64,000 nucleotides of DNA, from contig JANQOE010000114.1 of NCBI GenBank assembly GCA_028279245.1, positions 1 to 64,000 of the forward strand, in the 5' to 3' direction. The notes beneath the pieces are model-generated. The model was not told where the DNA came from and did no database searches. It worked only from the letters and a program-made list of their open reading frames with translations. Shown in pieces: positions 9,695 through 18,621 of the stretch. Position numbers and translations under genes: made by a program. Positions within the stretch are counted from its first letter, which is position 1; the number at the start of each line of letters is the position of its first letter. Source of the DNA: Alphaproteobacteria bacterium. GTDB lineage: Bacteria; Pseudomonadota; Alphaproteobacteria; UBA6615.

Positions 9695-10087
9695 CTATTG
9701 CAGCTGCATTCTCTCATATGGGCTGTCGAGCGAGAAAGCCGGGATCTCGATGCTCAGCGACCCGCCGCCATCGGTGCTCATATTATAGGACCCGACCATG
9801 ATCCCCGACGGCGTCCCCAGCGGTGTGCCGCTGGTGTATTCGAAGACATCACCGGGCTCCAGCACCGGCTGCTCGCCGACCACGCCTTCGCCGCGCACCT
9901 CCTGCACCCGGCCCCGACCGTCGGTGATCTGCCAATAGCGGGTCCGTAGTTGGACCGTTTCCTCGCCATTGTTCTCGATTCGTACGTGGTAGGCCCAGAC
10001 ATAGTGATTATCAGCCGGCTCCGACTGATCGTCCAGGTAAACCGGCTCGACTGTGACGGTGATCGAATCCGTGGTCGAGCTGTACAT
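9695..10087 (-). CDS. apaG: ApaG family protein
   Basis: The 130-residue protein is a single ApaG fibronectin-like beta-sandwich domain. Recognisable features are [41 protein letters not shown] and the closing SYNMSTDGG. ApaG is found widely near ksgA/apaH in gammaproteobacteria and alone in alphaproteobacteria; its biochemical role is not settled. It sits 60 bases upstream of folE on the same strand. Confidence 0.92.
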   Translation of the reverse strand: MYSSTTDSITVTVEPVYLDDQSEPADNHYVWAYHVRIENNGEETVQLRTRYWQITDGRGRVQEVRGEGVVGEQPVLEPGDVFEYTSGTPLGTPSGIMVGSYNMSTDGGGSLSIEIPAFSLDSPYERMQLQ

Positions 10088-10223
10088 CCGATGTCTCCTT
10101 TGCCAGACGGCCCCCGCGAGGCAAAACCAGATTGATATGAGCGCGACGCCCGGTTTTGTCCAGTTACTTTGCCTGGGCTAGCCTTGATGCCGTCCATCCA
10201 CCTTCGGTACAGTCGAAATCTGG

Positions 10224-10297
10224 GCGGGTGTAGTTCAACGGTAGAACGTGAGCTTCCCAAGCTTAAGGCGGGGGTTCGACTCCCCTCACCCGCTCCA
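10224..10297 (+). tRNA. tRNA-Gly (anticodon CCC)
   Basis: A full cloverleaf can be folded: acceptor GCGGGTG/CACCCGC, D-stem GTTC/GAAC, anticodon stem TGAGC/GCTTA with loop TTCCCAA (anticodon CCC, reading GGG), a four-base variable loop, and T-stem GGGGG/CCCCT with loop TTCGACT. The discriminator is T and the 3' CCA is encoded (10295-10297). It lies alone between apaG and a pair of membrane protein genes. Confidence 0.95.
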
Positions 10298-10390
10298 TTG
10301 CCCGTCCGCCCTGGTTCACTTTGTCCCATCCATGCCCGGTTTATCGCCGCTAGACTGCTGGCGCTGTCCGGCTAACGGGGGACGAAGGTC

Positions 10391-10753
10391 TTGCTGAACA
10401 AGGTTGCTGCGGCCCTGGCGGTTCTGACCGCCGCCATTCACCTTTTCGTCGGCGGCGCCGGCGCGCTGGCGCCGACGCTTGCGGCGGGCTTACCCGCACC
10501 GGCCGAAGGCGCCATGCACGCCTCATGGCACATAGTGAGCGTCTTTCTCATCTGGTCCGCAGTGGTCTTCTGGCGCGGTGGTGACACGGCCCGCCACTTT
10601 GCCCTCCTTTGGCTGATGGCCGCGGTACTGTTCATCTATGTCGGTCTGCGCCAGTCGGGTCCCAGTGGTCTGATGGTCAACCCGCAATGGACGATTCTTG
10701 GCCTCACCGGCATGATTCCCTTCATCTCGGGATGGCGTGCAGCCCGCGAGTAG
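10391..10753 (+). CDS. small four-span membrane protein, tandem copy 1
   Basis: The 120-residue protein starts at TTG 10391 and has about four hydrophobic segments. The next gene is a clear paralogue; shared elements are LAPTL.AGLP, EGA, WH..S.FL.WSAV.FWRGG, ARHFA.LWL, YVGLRQ.G.SGL and VNPQW. No known domain is recognised. The first segment resembles a signal anchor. The conserved His, Trp, Arg and Gly residues near membrane borders suggest a real family and not chance hydrophobic sequence. Confidence 0.7.
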   Translation: MLNKVAAALAVLTAAIHLFVGGAGALAPTLAAGLPAPAEGAMHASWHIVSVFLIWSAVVFWRGGDTARHFALLWLMAAVLFIYVGLRQSGPSGLMVNPQWTILGLTGMIPFISGWRAARE

Positions 10754-10823
10754 CGCATCCATCCGCGCCCAATCGCCCGTATCTGGCACGAACACCTAAC
10801 TACGCCCTGGCCGAGATCCGCCC

Positions 10824-11189
10824 GTGCTCCACATTGCTGCTGCAGTCCTCGCGGCCTCGCTCGCGGTCATCCACATCGTCATTGGCGGCCTCGTCGTACT
10901 CGCACCCACCCTGGAAGCGGGTCTCCCAGCTTACGCGGAAGGCGCTATACAATCCGTCTGGCATGGGATCAGCGCCTTCCTGCTTTGGTCCGCGGTGGAG
11001 TTCTGGCGGGGCGGGGAGGTGGCGCGGCATTTCGCCCGGCTCTGGCTGATCTGCGCGGCGATCGTCGTCTATGTGGGGCTGCGCCAGGGTGGGGTAAGCG
11101 GCCTCATCGTCAATCCGCAATGGAGTCTTCTGGCCCCGGCGGGCGCGCTGCTGCTACTTGCCGAACGGCGCCGCGTTGGGCGAACCTGA
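10824..11189 (+). CDS. small four-span membrane protein, tandem copy 2
   Basis: This 121-residue paralogue of the preceding gene starts at GTG 10824. It keeps all the conserved blocks of copy 1 (LAPTLEAGLP, SAVEFWRGG, YVGLRQGG, VNPQW) while the C-terminus differs. It ends 3 bases before a D-2-hydroxyacid dehydrogenase gene, so the two may be co-transcribed. The function is unknown. Confidence 0.7.
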   Translation: MLHIAAAVLAASLAVIHIVIGGLVVLAPTLEAGLPAYAEGAIQSVWHGISAFLLWSAVEFWRGGEVARHFARLWLICAAIVVYVGLRQGGVSGLIVNPQWSLLAPAGALLLLAERRRVGRT

Positions 11190-11192
11190 TGC

Positions 11193-12134
11193 ATGCGCAT
11201 CCTCTATCACCACAACGCCGGCCCCTGGCTCCGCCGCCAGTTTGAGCAACTCGCTGCGGACGGGCTGACCGTCACCGTCTGCCCGGTCCCCGACCGGACC
11301 GGCCTCGAACGGCGGCTCCCGGAGGCCGAAATCCTCTGGCACGTCCTGGAGCCAGTGACCGCTGACATGCTGGCTCGGGCGCCGAAGCTCCTCCTCATCC
11401 AGAAGATCGGTGTCGGCGTCAACACGATCGATCTCGCGGCAGCCGAGCAGGCCAGCATTCCCGTCTGTAACATGCCAGGGACAAACACCCGCGCCGTCGC
11501 CGAGCACGCCCTGGCCCTCATGCTGGCGGCCCTCCGGTGCGTCCCGGCCTTTGATCGCGCCACCCGCGCCGGTTCGGGTTGGGATCAGCCGCCTGAGGTC
11601 TATGACGGCTTGGGCGAAATCGGCGGCAAGCGGGTCGGTCTCGTCGGTTTCGGCGCGGTACCACAGATCCTGGCGCCAATCCTCACGGCCATGGGCGCTC
11701 AGGTCGCCTACACGGCCCGTTCGGCCAAGGATACCGCCGCAACCCGCCTACCGCTGGAACAACTGCTGGCCGAAAGCGACATCCTGTCCCTGCACTTGCC
11801 GCTCACCGCCGAAACCGAACGCTTGATCGACGCCAAGGCCATTGCCGCGATGAAACCCGGCGCCATCCTCATCAACACCGCCCGCGGTAGCCTGGTAGAC
11901 CAGGCCGGGTTACACGATGCCCTAGCCCGCGGTCATCTCAGCGCTGCGGGGCTTGACGTCTTCGCCGAGGAGCCGGTCTCCCCGGCCGACCCCTTGCTAC
12001 AACTACCGAACGTTGTCACGGCGCCCCACATCGCCTGGCTTACCCGCGAGACCATGGCCCGCAGCATCGCCGTCGGTGTCGAAAACTGCCGCCGCCTAGT
12101 CGCCGGTGAACCACTGTTGCACCAGGTCGCTTAG
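11193..12134 (+). CDS. D-2-hydroxyacid dehydrogenase (NAD-dependent family)
   Basis: The 313-residue oxidoreductase interconverts a 2-hydroxy acid and a 2-keto acid. The Rossmann motif is GLVGFGAVPQ (a variant GxGxxxx, with Ala where Gly is usual). The catalytic Arg lies in INTARGSLVD, Glu in VFAEEPV and His in TAPHIAW. The N-terminal substrate domain ends with IQKIGVGVNTID. Length and order fit the phosphoglycerate dehydrogenase/glyoxylate reductase superfamily. The exact substrate cannot be assigned. Confidence 0.88.
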   Translation: MRILYHHNAGPWLRRQFEQLAADGLTVTVCPVPDRTGLERRLPEAEILWHVLEPVTADMLARAPKLLLIQKIGVGVNTIDLAAAEQASIPVCNMPGTNTRAVAEHALALMLAALRCVPAFDRATRAGSGWDQPPEVYDGLGEIGGKRVGLVGFGAVPQILAPILTAMGAQVAYTARSAKDTAATRLPLEQLLAESDILSLHLPLTAETERLIDAKAIAAMKPGAILINTARGSLVDQAGLHDALARGHLSAAGLDVFAEEPVSPADPLLQLPNVVTAPHIAWLTRETMARSIAVGVENCRRLVAGEPLLHQVA

Positions 12135-12139
12135 AAAAC

Positions 12140-12164
12140 CGGGCGGCCAAAAGATGACCGCCCG
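12140..12164 (-). terminator. Rho-independent terminator of the YCII-GST operon
   Basis: Arms CGGGCGG (12140-12146) and CCGCCCG (12158-12164) enclose an 11-base loop. Read on the minus strand the hairpin is followed by GTTTTCT, so it is placed to end the minus-strand transcript 13 bases beyond the GST stop. It also sits just after the dehydrogenase stop on the plus strand. Confidence 0.55.
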
Positions 12165-12176
12165 AAGATCGAGGCC

Positions 12177-12809
12177 TCAGCTCTCCGGCGGTGGCGGCGG
12201 CATCGTGTTGATGAAACTCGCCCGCCCATGCATCGCCGCGCCCACCCGCTGGATGTTCGTGCTGCTTTCCATCGCGGCGGCGGATTCAGGCGCGTTGCCC
12301 AGGTAGAACATGATCGGTGCCAGGAACAGGTCGGCACAGCTTAGATCGCCGGCCAGCCATTCGCGCCCCTCCAGCGCACTGTCGATCAAGCCGATCTGCC
12401 GCTGCACCTCCGGCACTGCCGCTTCGATCGCCGCACGATCCGGCTGTCCGTCATCGCCACGCGGAAACACATACTGGAACATGTAACTGCGGATCAGCGT
12501 TTCATACATGTAGCAGTTGACGTTGCTGATCCACTGTTCGGCCACACCGCGTGGACCGGCGTGTTGCGGCATCAGCGCTGGACCGTCGAAATTGTTGTCG
12601 ATGTAGGAACAGATGGCCTGGGTTTCGTACAGGATGACTTCGCCGTGCCGCAGCACCGGCACCTTGCTGAACGGGTGGATCGCCTTCAGCGCATCGCTCT
12701 TCAGTTCGATGGCTTCCAGCGTGTAGGGCACGCCCTTTTCTTCGCACGCCATGCGGGCGGTCCGCACATAGGTACTCTGTGGCGGTCCGTACAGGGTAAC
12801 GTCGCTCAT
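12177..12809 (-). CDS. glutathione S-transferase family protein
   Basis: The 210-residue protein has an N-terminal thioredoxin-like domain (LYGPPQSTYVRTARMACEEKG, KVPVLRHGEVILYETQAICSYID) with the cis-Pro KVPVL and glutathione-binding ETQAI, then an all-helical C-terminal domain with WLAGDLSCADLFLAPI. The Ser/Thr/Tyr near residue 11-13 would be the catalytic side chain. ATG 12809 overlaps the stop of the upstream YCII gene (ATGA). The C-terminal tail is proline-rich. Confidence 0.9.
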   Translation of the reverse strand: MSDVTLYGPPQSTYVRTARMACEEKGVPYTLEAIELKSDALKAIHPFSKVPVLRHGEVILYETQAICSYIDNNFDGPALMPQHAGPRGVAEQWISNVNCYMYETLIRSYMFQYVFPRGDDGQPDRAAIEAAVPEVQRQIGLIDSALEGREWLAGDLSCADLFLAPIMFYLGNAPESAAAMESSTNIQRVGAAMHGRASFINTMPPPPPES

Positions 12810-13183
12810 TCCGAATGCTCCTCTAGGTGATCGTCTGCGGTGCCGAAGACTTGTCGGACCTGAACCGTGCCGCCGTGCGCCAGGTGCGGGCAGGTTTTCG
12901 CCACGGCCACCGCGGCGTCGTAGTCCGCCGCGCTGACCTTGACGTAGCCGCCCAACACCTCCTTGGTTTCGGGGTAGGGGCCGTCCAGCACGGTCATTTC
13001 CTCCGCCGTGCCGCTGACGATCTTGCCGCCATCCATGGTCAGCCTGTCGCCGCCCTTCACCACGCCACCCGCCGCCAGGCCGCGCAGCCACGCGACGTAG
13101 GAATCGGCGACCGCCTTGGCGGTGGCCGGGTCCCATTTGCGGTGGGCCGGGACATCGTCGAACAGCAGCAGAAAGTCCGGCAT
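12806..13183 (-). CDS. YCII/DGPF domain protein
   Basis: This 125-residue protein belongs to the YCII-related family (dimeric alpha-beta barrel fold), seen in the DGPYPETKEVLGGYVKV stretch that gives the DGPF name and in the C-terminal HGGTVQVRQV. ATG 13183 is preceded by AAGGA. Such proteins are often encoded next to ECF sigma factors; here the neighbour is instead a GST with which it is translationally coupled. Function is unknown. Confidence 0.85.
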   Translation of the reverse strand: MPDFLLLFDDVPAHRKWDPATAKAVADSYVAWLRGLAAGGVVKGGDRLTMDGGKIVSGTAEEMTVLDGPYPETKEVLGGYVKVSAADYDAAVAVAKTCPHLAHGGTVQVRQVFGTADDHLEEHSE

Positions 13184-13275
13184 GGCGGTCCTTGGTTCGT
13201 GATCCACTGTAGAGACGCCTTGGACCTGCCGGAATCGACAACCGGTCGAGCATCCGGTCCCGGCGCAATAAAAAA

Positions 13276-13302
13276 AGGCCCGGGGGCTGGACCCCCGGGC
13301 CT
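13276..13302 (-). terminator. strong Rho-independent terminator of the binding-protein gene
   Basis: An 11-bp perfect GC-rich stem (AGGCCCGGGGG / CCCCCGGGCCT) closes a 5-base loop at 13287-13291. On the minus strand it is followed by a T run (complement of the A run at 13269-13276), so it terminates transcription from the substrate-binding protein gene that stops at 13329. Confidence 0.88.
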
Positions 13303-13328
13303 GATCTTTCGCGGGCGATGGCCGCCGG

Positions 13329-14903
13329 CTAGTTGACCGTCACCCACCGCAGGATGAAGAAGTTATCGGCCCGCTGCGCCAGGTCGATATTGTCCTTGGT
13401 GGCCCAAACCAGCGGCTGCACATGCAGCGGCACATAGGCGGTGTCGTCGCGCATCGCCCGATGCACCGTATCGATCTGTGCCTGCCGCGCCGCCGCGTCG
13501 ACTTCGGAGGCGATGCTCGGATAGACCTCGTCGATCGTCGCGTTCGAGTAAGCGCCGAAGTTCCAGCTGCCCAGCTTCTTCTCCGGGTTCGGGGTGGACA
13601 GCAGGAAGCGCATGATGTGTTCTGCATCGAACGTGCCCGGCGACCAGCCCAGCAGATACATGTCGAAATTGCCGGCCCGCAACTCGTCCCAATAGCCACG
13701 CACCGGAATCGCATCCAACTGCGGGTCCAGCCCAACCTGCGTCAGCATCGCCGTGATCGCGGTGCAGATCGACTCGTCGTTGATGTACCGGTCATTCGGG
13801 CACCGGAAGGAGAAGCTGAAGCCGTCGGCGTAACCGGCCTCGGCCAATAGTGCGCGAGCCCGATCCTGATCGAACGCCAGCCGCGTATTGAACTCGTCCT
13901 TGAAGCCCTTGATTGCCGGGCTGATCAGCAAGCCAGCGGCCTGCGCCTGGCCGCGCATGATCTTGTCGATGATCGCGTCCATGTCGACCGCGTGATAGAC
14001 GGCTTCCCGCACCCGCTTGTCTTGGAACGGGTTGGCGGCATCACTGTCGCGCAACGTGTCACGCGCATGTTGGAAGCCGAGCATCAGCACCCGGGCCTCA
14101 ATCCCTTCGACCACGTCGACACCGGCCGCCGATTTGATGCGCGGCACGTCTTGCAGCGGCACCGGTTCGACGAAATCGACCTCGCCAGACAGCAGCGCCG
14201 CGACCCGTGTCGCCGGTGTGGTGATCGGCGTGAAGATGCCCTCGGTCACATTATGTTCGGGCTCGCCCCACCAGCCGTCGAACGGCGTCAGCACGGTACG
14301 CACGCCGGGGTCCCGGCTCGCCAGTTGAAACGCCCCGGTGCCGTTGGTGTTCAGCGTGGTGAAGCGCTCTTCGTCCCGCGCCGGGGTCGCCGCGCCGTTC
14401 GCTTCCGTCCAGCCCTCATCCATGATCAGCCAGTTGGCGATCCCGTCCGGGAAGATCGGGTTCGGCGAACTGGTGATGAAGTCGACCGTGAAGTCGTCGA
14501 CCTTGCGCACCTCGGCGATCGTCGCAAAGAACGGACGGATGTCGGACTGCTCCGAACTGGCCCGGTTGTACGAAAAGACGACGTCATCGGCGTCGAACGT
14601 CTCGCCGCCATGGAACGTCACGCCCTGCCGCAAGTTGAACCGCCAGCCGTCGCTGCCCAGCGCTTCCCAGCTTTCGGCCAAGGCCGGCTCCAGGCTCATG
14701 TCTTTGCCGCGGCGGACCAGCCCCTCATAGACATTGTTCAGGAACCCGAGGACCGGCGCCGAGGCGGTGGCGTGCGGGTCCAGTGTAGACGGGTCGGTGC
14801 CCGTCGCCCATCGAAAGGTCTCGGCCTGTGCGCTGCCGGCCAGCAAGACCAGGCCACCAACGGCCAACACCGGCCCCAGCGCCCATTTCTGCTTCGTTCT
14901 CAT
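13329..14903 (-). CDS. ABC transporter substrate-binding protein, peptide/nickel family 5
   Basis: The 524-residue protein has a Sec signal peptide (MRTKQKW..., cleavage after SAQA) and the family 5 fold: RWATGTDPSTLDPHA, LEPALAESWE, FNLRQGVTFHGGETFDADDVVFSYNRA (family signature), and the C-terminal YVPLHVQPLVWATKDNIDL. Relatives deliver oligopeptides, glutathione or opines to DppBC-type permeases. No permease or ATPase genes flank it, so it is an orphan here. ATG 14903 is preferred over TTG 14906. It ends in a strong terminator. Confidence 0.9.
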   Translation of the reverse strand: MRTKQKWALGPVLAVGGLVLLAGSAQAETFRWATGTDPSTLDPHATASAPVLGFLNNVYEGLVRRGKDMSLEPALAESWEALGSDGWRFNLRQGVTFHGGETFDADDVVFSYNRASSEQSDIRPFFATIAEVRKVDDFTVDFITSSPNPIFPDGIANWLIMDEGWTEANGAATPARDEERFTTLNTNGTGAFQLASRDPGVRTVLTPFDGWWGEPEHNVTEGIFTPITTPATRVAALLSGEVDFVEPVPLQDVPRIKSAAGVDVVEGIEARVLMLGFQHARDTLRDSDAANPFQDKRVREAVYHAVDMDAIIDKIMRGQAQAAGLLISPAIKGFKDEFNTRLAFDQDRARALLAEAGYADGFSFSFRCPNDRYINDESICTAITAMLTQVGLDPQLDAIPVRGYWDELRAGNFDMYLLGWSPGTFDAEHIMRFLLSTPNPEKKLGSWNFGAYSNATIDEVYPSIASEVDAAARQAQIDTVHRAMRDDTAYVPLHVQPLVWATKDNIDLAQRADNFFILRWVTVN

Positions 14904-15022
14904 CAAAACCTACCCTGTTCTTGTTGCGGGCCGAGACCCGGAACTGGCTAGGCTAATCCTTGGCGTTGATGTGGCAAGTCAGGCGTGCGATGCGGCCCGC
15001 CCGGGATCACGGAGATGTGATC

Positions 15023-16948
15023 TCAGGCGCTCGCCCGGGCGCTATCCGAGAGCAACCGCTCCGCCGGCAGGGTAACCGTCACCACCGTCCCGCCGGACTC
15101 CGGGCTGCCGATTCTTAGGGAACCGCCATGCAGTTCGGTCAGATGGTGGGTGATCGACAGGCCCAGACCTGTGCCCTCATGGGTGCGGTTGTTGCTGTTC
15201 TCGGCCTGCTCGAACGGCTTGAGAATCCGGTCGATATGCTCGGGCGCGATGCCGACGCCGGTATCGCGGATGACGATCTCCAGCTCGCCGGCGCCGGCCT
15301 GAGCCCCGATTTGGATGGCGCCCCCGACCGGCGTGAACTTCACGGCGTTCGACAACAGGTTCAGCAGGATCTGCTTCATCGCCCGGCGGTCGGCCCGCAC
15401 CGGCACCAATTGCGGGTCCGGTGCGTATTGGATGAACAACTGTCCCTCTTCCGCCTGCGGGCTCAATTGGCGGATGCACTCGTTGATCAGTTCCGAGATA
15501 TCTATGGCTTCGTCTTCCAGGACATATTTTCCGGCTTCGATCTTGGCCATGTCCAGAACGTCGTTGATCAGTGCGAGCAAGTGCCGGCCCGCATTGTGGA
15601 TGTCATCGACGTACTCAAGGTTCTTGCCGGTGACCTCGCCGAAGACGCCTTGCTTCAGAATTTCGGAAAACCCGATTACCGCATTCAACGGCGTGCGCAG
15701 CTCGTGGCTCATGGTCGCCAGGAACTGGGACTTCGAAACATTGGCCGCTTCCGCTTGTTCTTTGGCCTCGCGCAGCAGGTGTTCGCGTTGCTTGACCGCG
15801 GTGATATCGGCGTGCACGGCGACCAATCCGCCATTCTGTGTTCGTTTCTCGTCGATCCGCAGAACCTGGCCGTTCTCCGTTTCGTTCACATAGGATCGGT
15901 CGGTTTTGGCCTGCCGCTGTTTCAGCCGGTTGGCGATCCAATCCTCGACGCTCTGGTCGCCGATGTCCCAGTCGCCTTTGGCGATCGCCGATCGGATGAT
16001 CGTTTCGTAGGGCGTGCCGGGCACCAATGCGTCGATGTTCTGCCTGTGCAAGTCCTTGAAACGCTGGTTGCAGGTGATCAGGCGGTCGTCGGGGTCGTAG
16101 AGCACCAGGCCGTGATCGATGCTTTCGATGGCGTCGCGTAGCCACGCCTCTGCCTCGACAATCCGCTGTTGGGAGCGCCGCGCTTCGGAAACGTCGCGGG
16201 TCACCGCGGCCACGTGCTGGCCGATTTTCAGCAGATGGTAGCGGATCCAGACTCCGTCGGGAAAGGACAACAGCCCTTCTGCGGGAACCCCTGTACGCGC
16301 CACGGACACGAACCCCGACTGCATCTCCGGCGATACCAGGATCCGGTCCAACCGGGCGCTTTCTTGTCTGATCAATGCACCGTCGTACAGGCCCAGGGCG
16401 TTGACGGCATGCTTGTTGGTTTCGACGACCCGGAAATCCAGATCGCCATCCGCGCCGGTTTCCGGCGCCAACAGGAAAAAGGCATCGAGACACGCATCCA
16501 TCACCGTGCGGTACCGCTCGCGCGCTTCGCGCAATACCGCTTCCCGGGTCTTCCAATCGGTTATCTCGCGGCGGAATGAGATGAAGTGGCGGACCACGCC
16601 ATCCGGATCGGACAGCGGCAGGATGTTCGCATCCAGCCAGATCCGTTTGCCGTCCTTCGTCACGTTGGTGATTTCCGCACGGACCGGCCGGCCCGCGTCC
16701 ATCGCGGTCTGGATCTGCGACACCGTCTCCGCTGGGACGGCGTCGTCTATCAAGTCGCGCGGCGACTTGCCGACGATCTCCTCGCAGCTGTAGCCAGTCT
16801 GCGTCGTAAACGCGGCGTTAACATAGACGATACGGCCCTCGCCGGCGCCGGCAGGATGGTAGATCAGCAGAATCGCATCGTTGGTGTTCTCCAACACCAT
16901 CGGCGCGAACATGTTCAGGTTCTGCGGTATTTTGGCGCCGTCCGGCAT
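15023..16948 (-). CDS. PAS-domain sensor histidine kinase
   Basis: This cytoplasmic kinase of 641 residues (ATG 16948; TTG 16963 possible) has three PAS regions at about 10-130, 140-255 and 270-385, the first with the LOV-like wording NDAILLIY...YVNAAFTTQTGYS but TGYSCEEIVG in place of the photoactive NCRFLQ loop. The HisKA helix is FLATMSHELRTPLNAVIGF with His about 415. The ATPase domain shows N-box LLNLLSNAVKFT, DTGVGI and GTGLGLSI. No response regulator is adjacent. It lies 65 bases downstream of the ligase gene on the same strand. There are no membrane spans, so the signal is internal. Confidence 0.9.
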   Translation of the reverse strand: MPDGAKIPQNLNMFAPMVLENTNDAILLIYHPAGAGEGRIVYVNAAFTTQTGYSCEEIVGKSPRDLIDDAVPAETVSQIQTAMDAGRPVRAEITNVTKDGKRIWLDANILPLSDPDGVVRHFISFRREITDWKTREAVLREARERYRTVMDACLDAFFLLAPETGADGDLDFRVVETNKHAVNALGLYDGALIRQESARLDRILVSPEMQSGFVSVARTGVPAEGLLSFPDGVWIRYHLLKIGQHVAAVTRDVSEARRSQQRIVEAEAWLRDAIESIDHGLVLYDPDDRLITCNQRFKDLHRQNIDALVPGTPYETIIRSAIAKGDWDIGDQSVEDWIANRLKQRQAKTDRSYVNETENGQVLRIDEKRTQNGGLVAVHADITAVKQREHLLREAKEQAEAANVSKSQFLATMSHELRTPLNAVIGFSEILKQGVFGEVTGKNLEYVDDIHNAGRHLLALINDVLDMAKIEAGKYVLEDEAIDISELINECIRQLSPQAEEGQLFIQYAPDPQLVPVRADRRAMKQILLNLLSNAVKFTPVGGAIQIGAQAGAGELEIVIRDTGVGIAPEHIDRILKPFEQAENSNNRTHEGTGLGLSITHHLTELHGGSLRIGSPESGGTVVTVTLPAERLLSDSARASA

Positions 16949-17013
16949 CAGCCCCCCGATCAAGCCGCTGGGAGCGGCCCTCGGTACTTTAGGCGGGGCT
17001 CGCTAGCATTCTC

Positions 17014-18621
17014 TTAACCGCGTGCGCCTTCGATCATGGCTTCGAGGGTGGGCAGCCAGTCTGCCTCCGCCGCCGGCTTGTCCCAGCGGATCCGCGAAAT
17101 CCGCGGGAACCGCATGGCGATACCGGACTTGTGGCGGGTGGATCGCTGCACAGCGTCGAAGGCGACCTCGAACACCAGGGCCTGTTCGACCTCGCGCACC
17201 GGGCCGAATCGTTGCGTCGTGTGCGCCCGCACCCAGCGGTCGAGCTGCCCCAACTCCTCATCGGTGAAGCCGAAATAGGCCTTTCCGACCGGCACCAGCT
17301 CATCCCGGCCCTCGCGCCGCCGCCAACAGCCGAAGGTGTAGTCGGAGTAGAACGAAGACCGTTTGCCGTGGCCGCGTTGGGCGTACATCAGGACCGCGTC
17401 GACCAGCAGCGGGTCGCGCTTCCATTTGAACCAAGGGCCCTTGGGCCGCCCCGCCAGATAGGGGCTGTCCGCCCGTTTCAGCATCAACCCTTCGATCCCG
17501 GCCTCCCGAGCCCCGGCGCGCAGGTCGGCCAGCTCCTCCCAGCTCTCGAAATCGAGCAGCGGCGAGAGGTCGAGCCGCGGCCGGTCCGCCGCCCCGTACC
17601 AATGTTCCAGCCGCCCGCGCCGGGCGTCGAGCGGCAGGGCGCGCAAATCTTCTTCGCCGTCGAACAGCATGTCGTAGAGCCGCACATGCGCCGGCTGGCT
17701 CTGCAGCATCTTGGCGCTCACCCGCTTGCGCCCCAGCCGTTGCTGCAGGTCGGCGAATGGCGCGGCCTGGCCGTCGCGGACCACCAGCAGTTCCCCATCC
17801 AGCACCGCTTCGAAATCCAACGCCTCGACAACGTCTGGAAAGGCGGTGCTGATATCGTCCCCCGTGCGCGAATAGACCCGCCGGACCCGCGCCCCCTGCG
17901 CGTCGCGCACGGCGACCAGTTGCACCCGGATGCCGTCCCATTTCCACTCGGCGCGGTAGTCCGCGGCCTGCATCTTTGCCAACTCCGCCTCGTCCAGCGG
18001 GTTGGCCAGCATCAGCGGCCGGAACGTTGGTGTTGCCCTGGTCTCCGGCAGCGGCCCGCGCCCATCCAGCCAGGCGAACAGTTCGGCATAGGGCGGCGTC
18101 AGCGCGTGCCACACCTCCTCGATCGCCCCGACCTCGACCGCGCCATAGTCCGCCAGCGCCGTCCGCGCCAGCCGCGCCGACACGCCCACCCGCAGTGCCC
18201 CGGTGATCAGCTTCAGCAGCGCCCAGCGTTCGGCCGGGTCCATCACGTCGAGCCATTCGGCCACCAGCTTCGCCGCTGAGTCCTTGTGCGCCCGGTTCAA
18301 CTGGTCGACCGCCGCCGCCAGCCCCGGCACCGCCGCTTCGTTGCGTTCCCCGGTCGGCCAGATCAAGGCCGCCGTTTCCGCCAGGTCGCCGACAAAGTCG
18401 TAGGACCAGCCGAACAGCTCCGGGTCGACCCGCTCCGTCACCAAGTCGCGGATCAGTTTCGGCTTCGCCGTGCGCAGTTGCAGGTCGCCGGTCAGCGCCG
18501 CCAGCGCGATGCCCCGGTCCGGGTCCGGCGTCTCGCGGAAATACGCCGCCAGCAGCGCCAGCTTGGCGTTGCGTGACGACAGGAAGGCCAGCCGGTCGAG
18601 CAGCCGCGCGAACGCCTTCAC
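17014..18621 (-). CDS. ATP-dependent DNA ligase of the Lhr/Exo/Lig/PdeM set
   Basis: The 535-residue ligase seals DNA nicks using ATP. Motif I is EWKWDGIR with the adenylated Lys; motif III includes AVLDGELLVV, motif IV EGLMLKR and motif V WFKWKRD. An N-terminal DNA-binding domain of about 200 residues and a C-terminal OB domain are present. The size and the preceding partner match the bacterial ligase that travels with an exonuclease, an Lhr-type helicase and the phosphoesterase PdeM, not the Ku-associated LigD. The start is GTG 18621, overlapping the exonuclease stop (GTGA). Confidence 0.92.
   Translation of the reverse strand: MKAFARLLDRLAFLSSRNAKLALLAAYFRETPDPDRGIALAALTGDLQLRTAKPKLIRDLVTERVDPELFGWSYDFVGDLAETAALIWPTGERNEAAVPGLAAAVDQLNRAHKDSAAKLVAEWLDVMDPAERWALLKLITGALRVGVSARLARTALADYGAVEVGAIEEVWHALTPPYAELFAWLDGRGPLPETRATPTFRPLMLANPLDEAELAKMQAADYRAEWKWDGIRVQLVAVRDAQGARVRRVYSRTGDDISTAFPDVVEALDFEAVLDGELLVVRDGQAAPFADLQQRLGRKRVSAKMLQSQPAHVRLYDMLFDGEEDLRALPLDARRGRLEHWYGAADRPRLDLSPLLDFESWEELADLRAGAREAGIEGLMLKRADSPYLAGRPKGPWFKWKRDPLLVDAVLMYAQRGHGKRSSFYSDYTFGCWRRREGRDELVPVGKAYFGFTDEELGQLDRWVRAHTTQRFGPVREVEQALVFEVAFDAVQRSTRHKSGIAMRFPRISRIRWDKPAAEADWLPTLEAMIEGARG

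Noticed and set aside
15023-16948. LOV photoreceptor kinase
   Set aside because: The first PAS resembles LOV at its start but lacks the flavin-reactive NCRFLQ cysteine loop.
17131-18279. 382-codon plus-strand frame opposite the DNA ligase
   Set aside because: Antisense to the conserved ligase, His/Gln/Pro/Arg-rich, no motif.
17014-18621. Ku/LigD non-homologous end-joining ligase
   Set aside because: No polymerase or nuclease domain and no Ku gene nearby; neighbours and length fit the Lhr-associated ligase.
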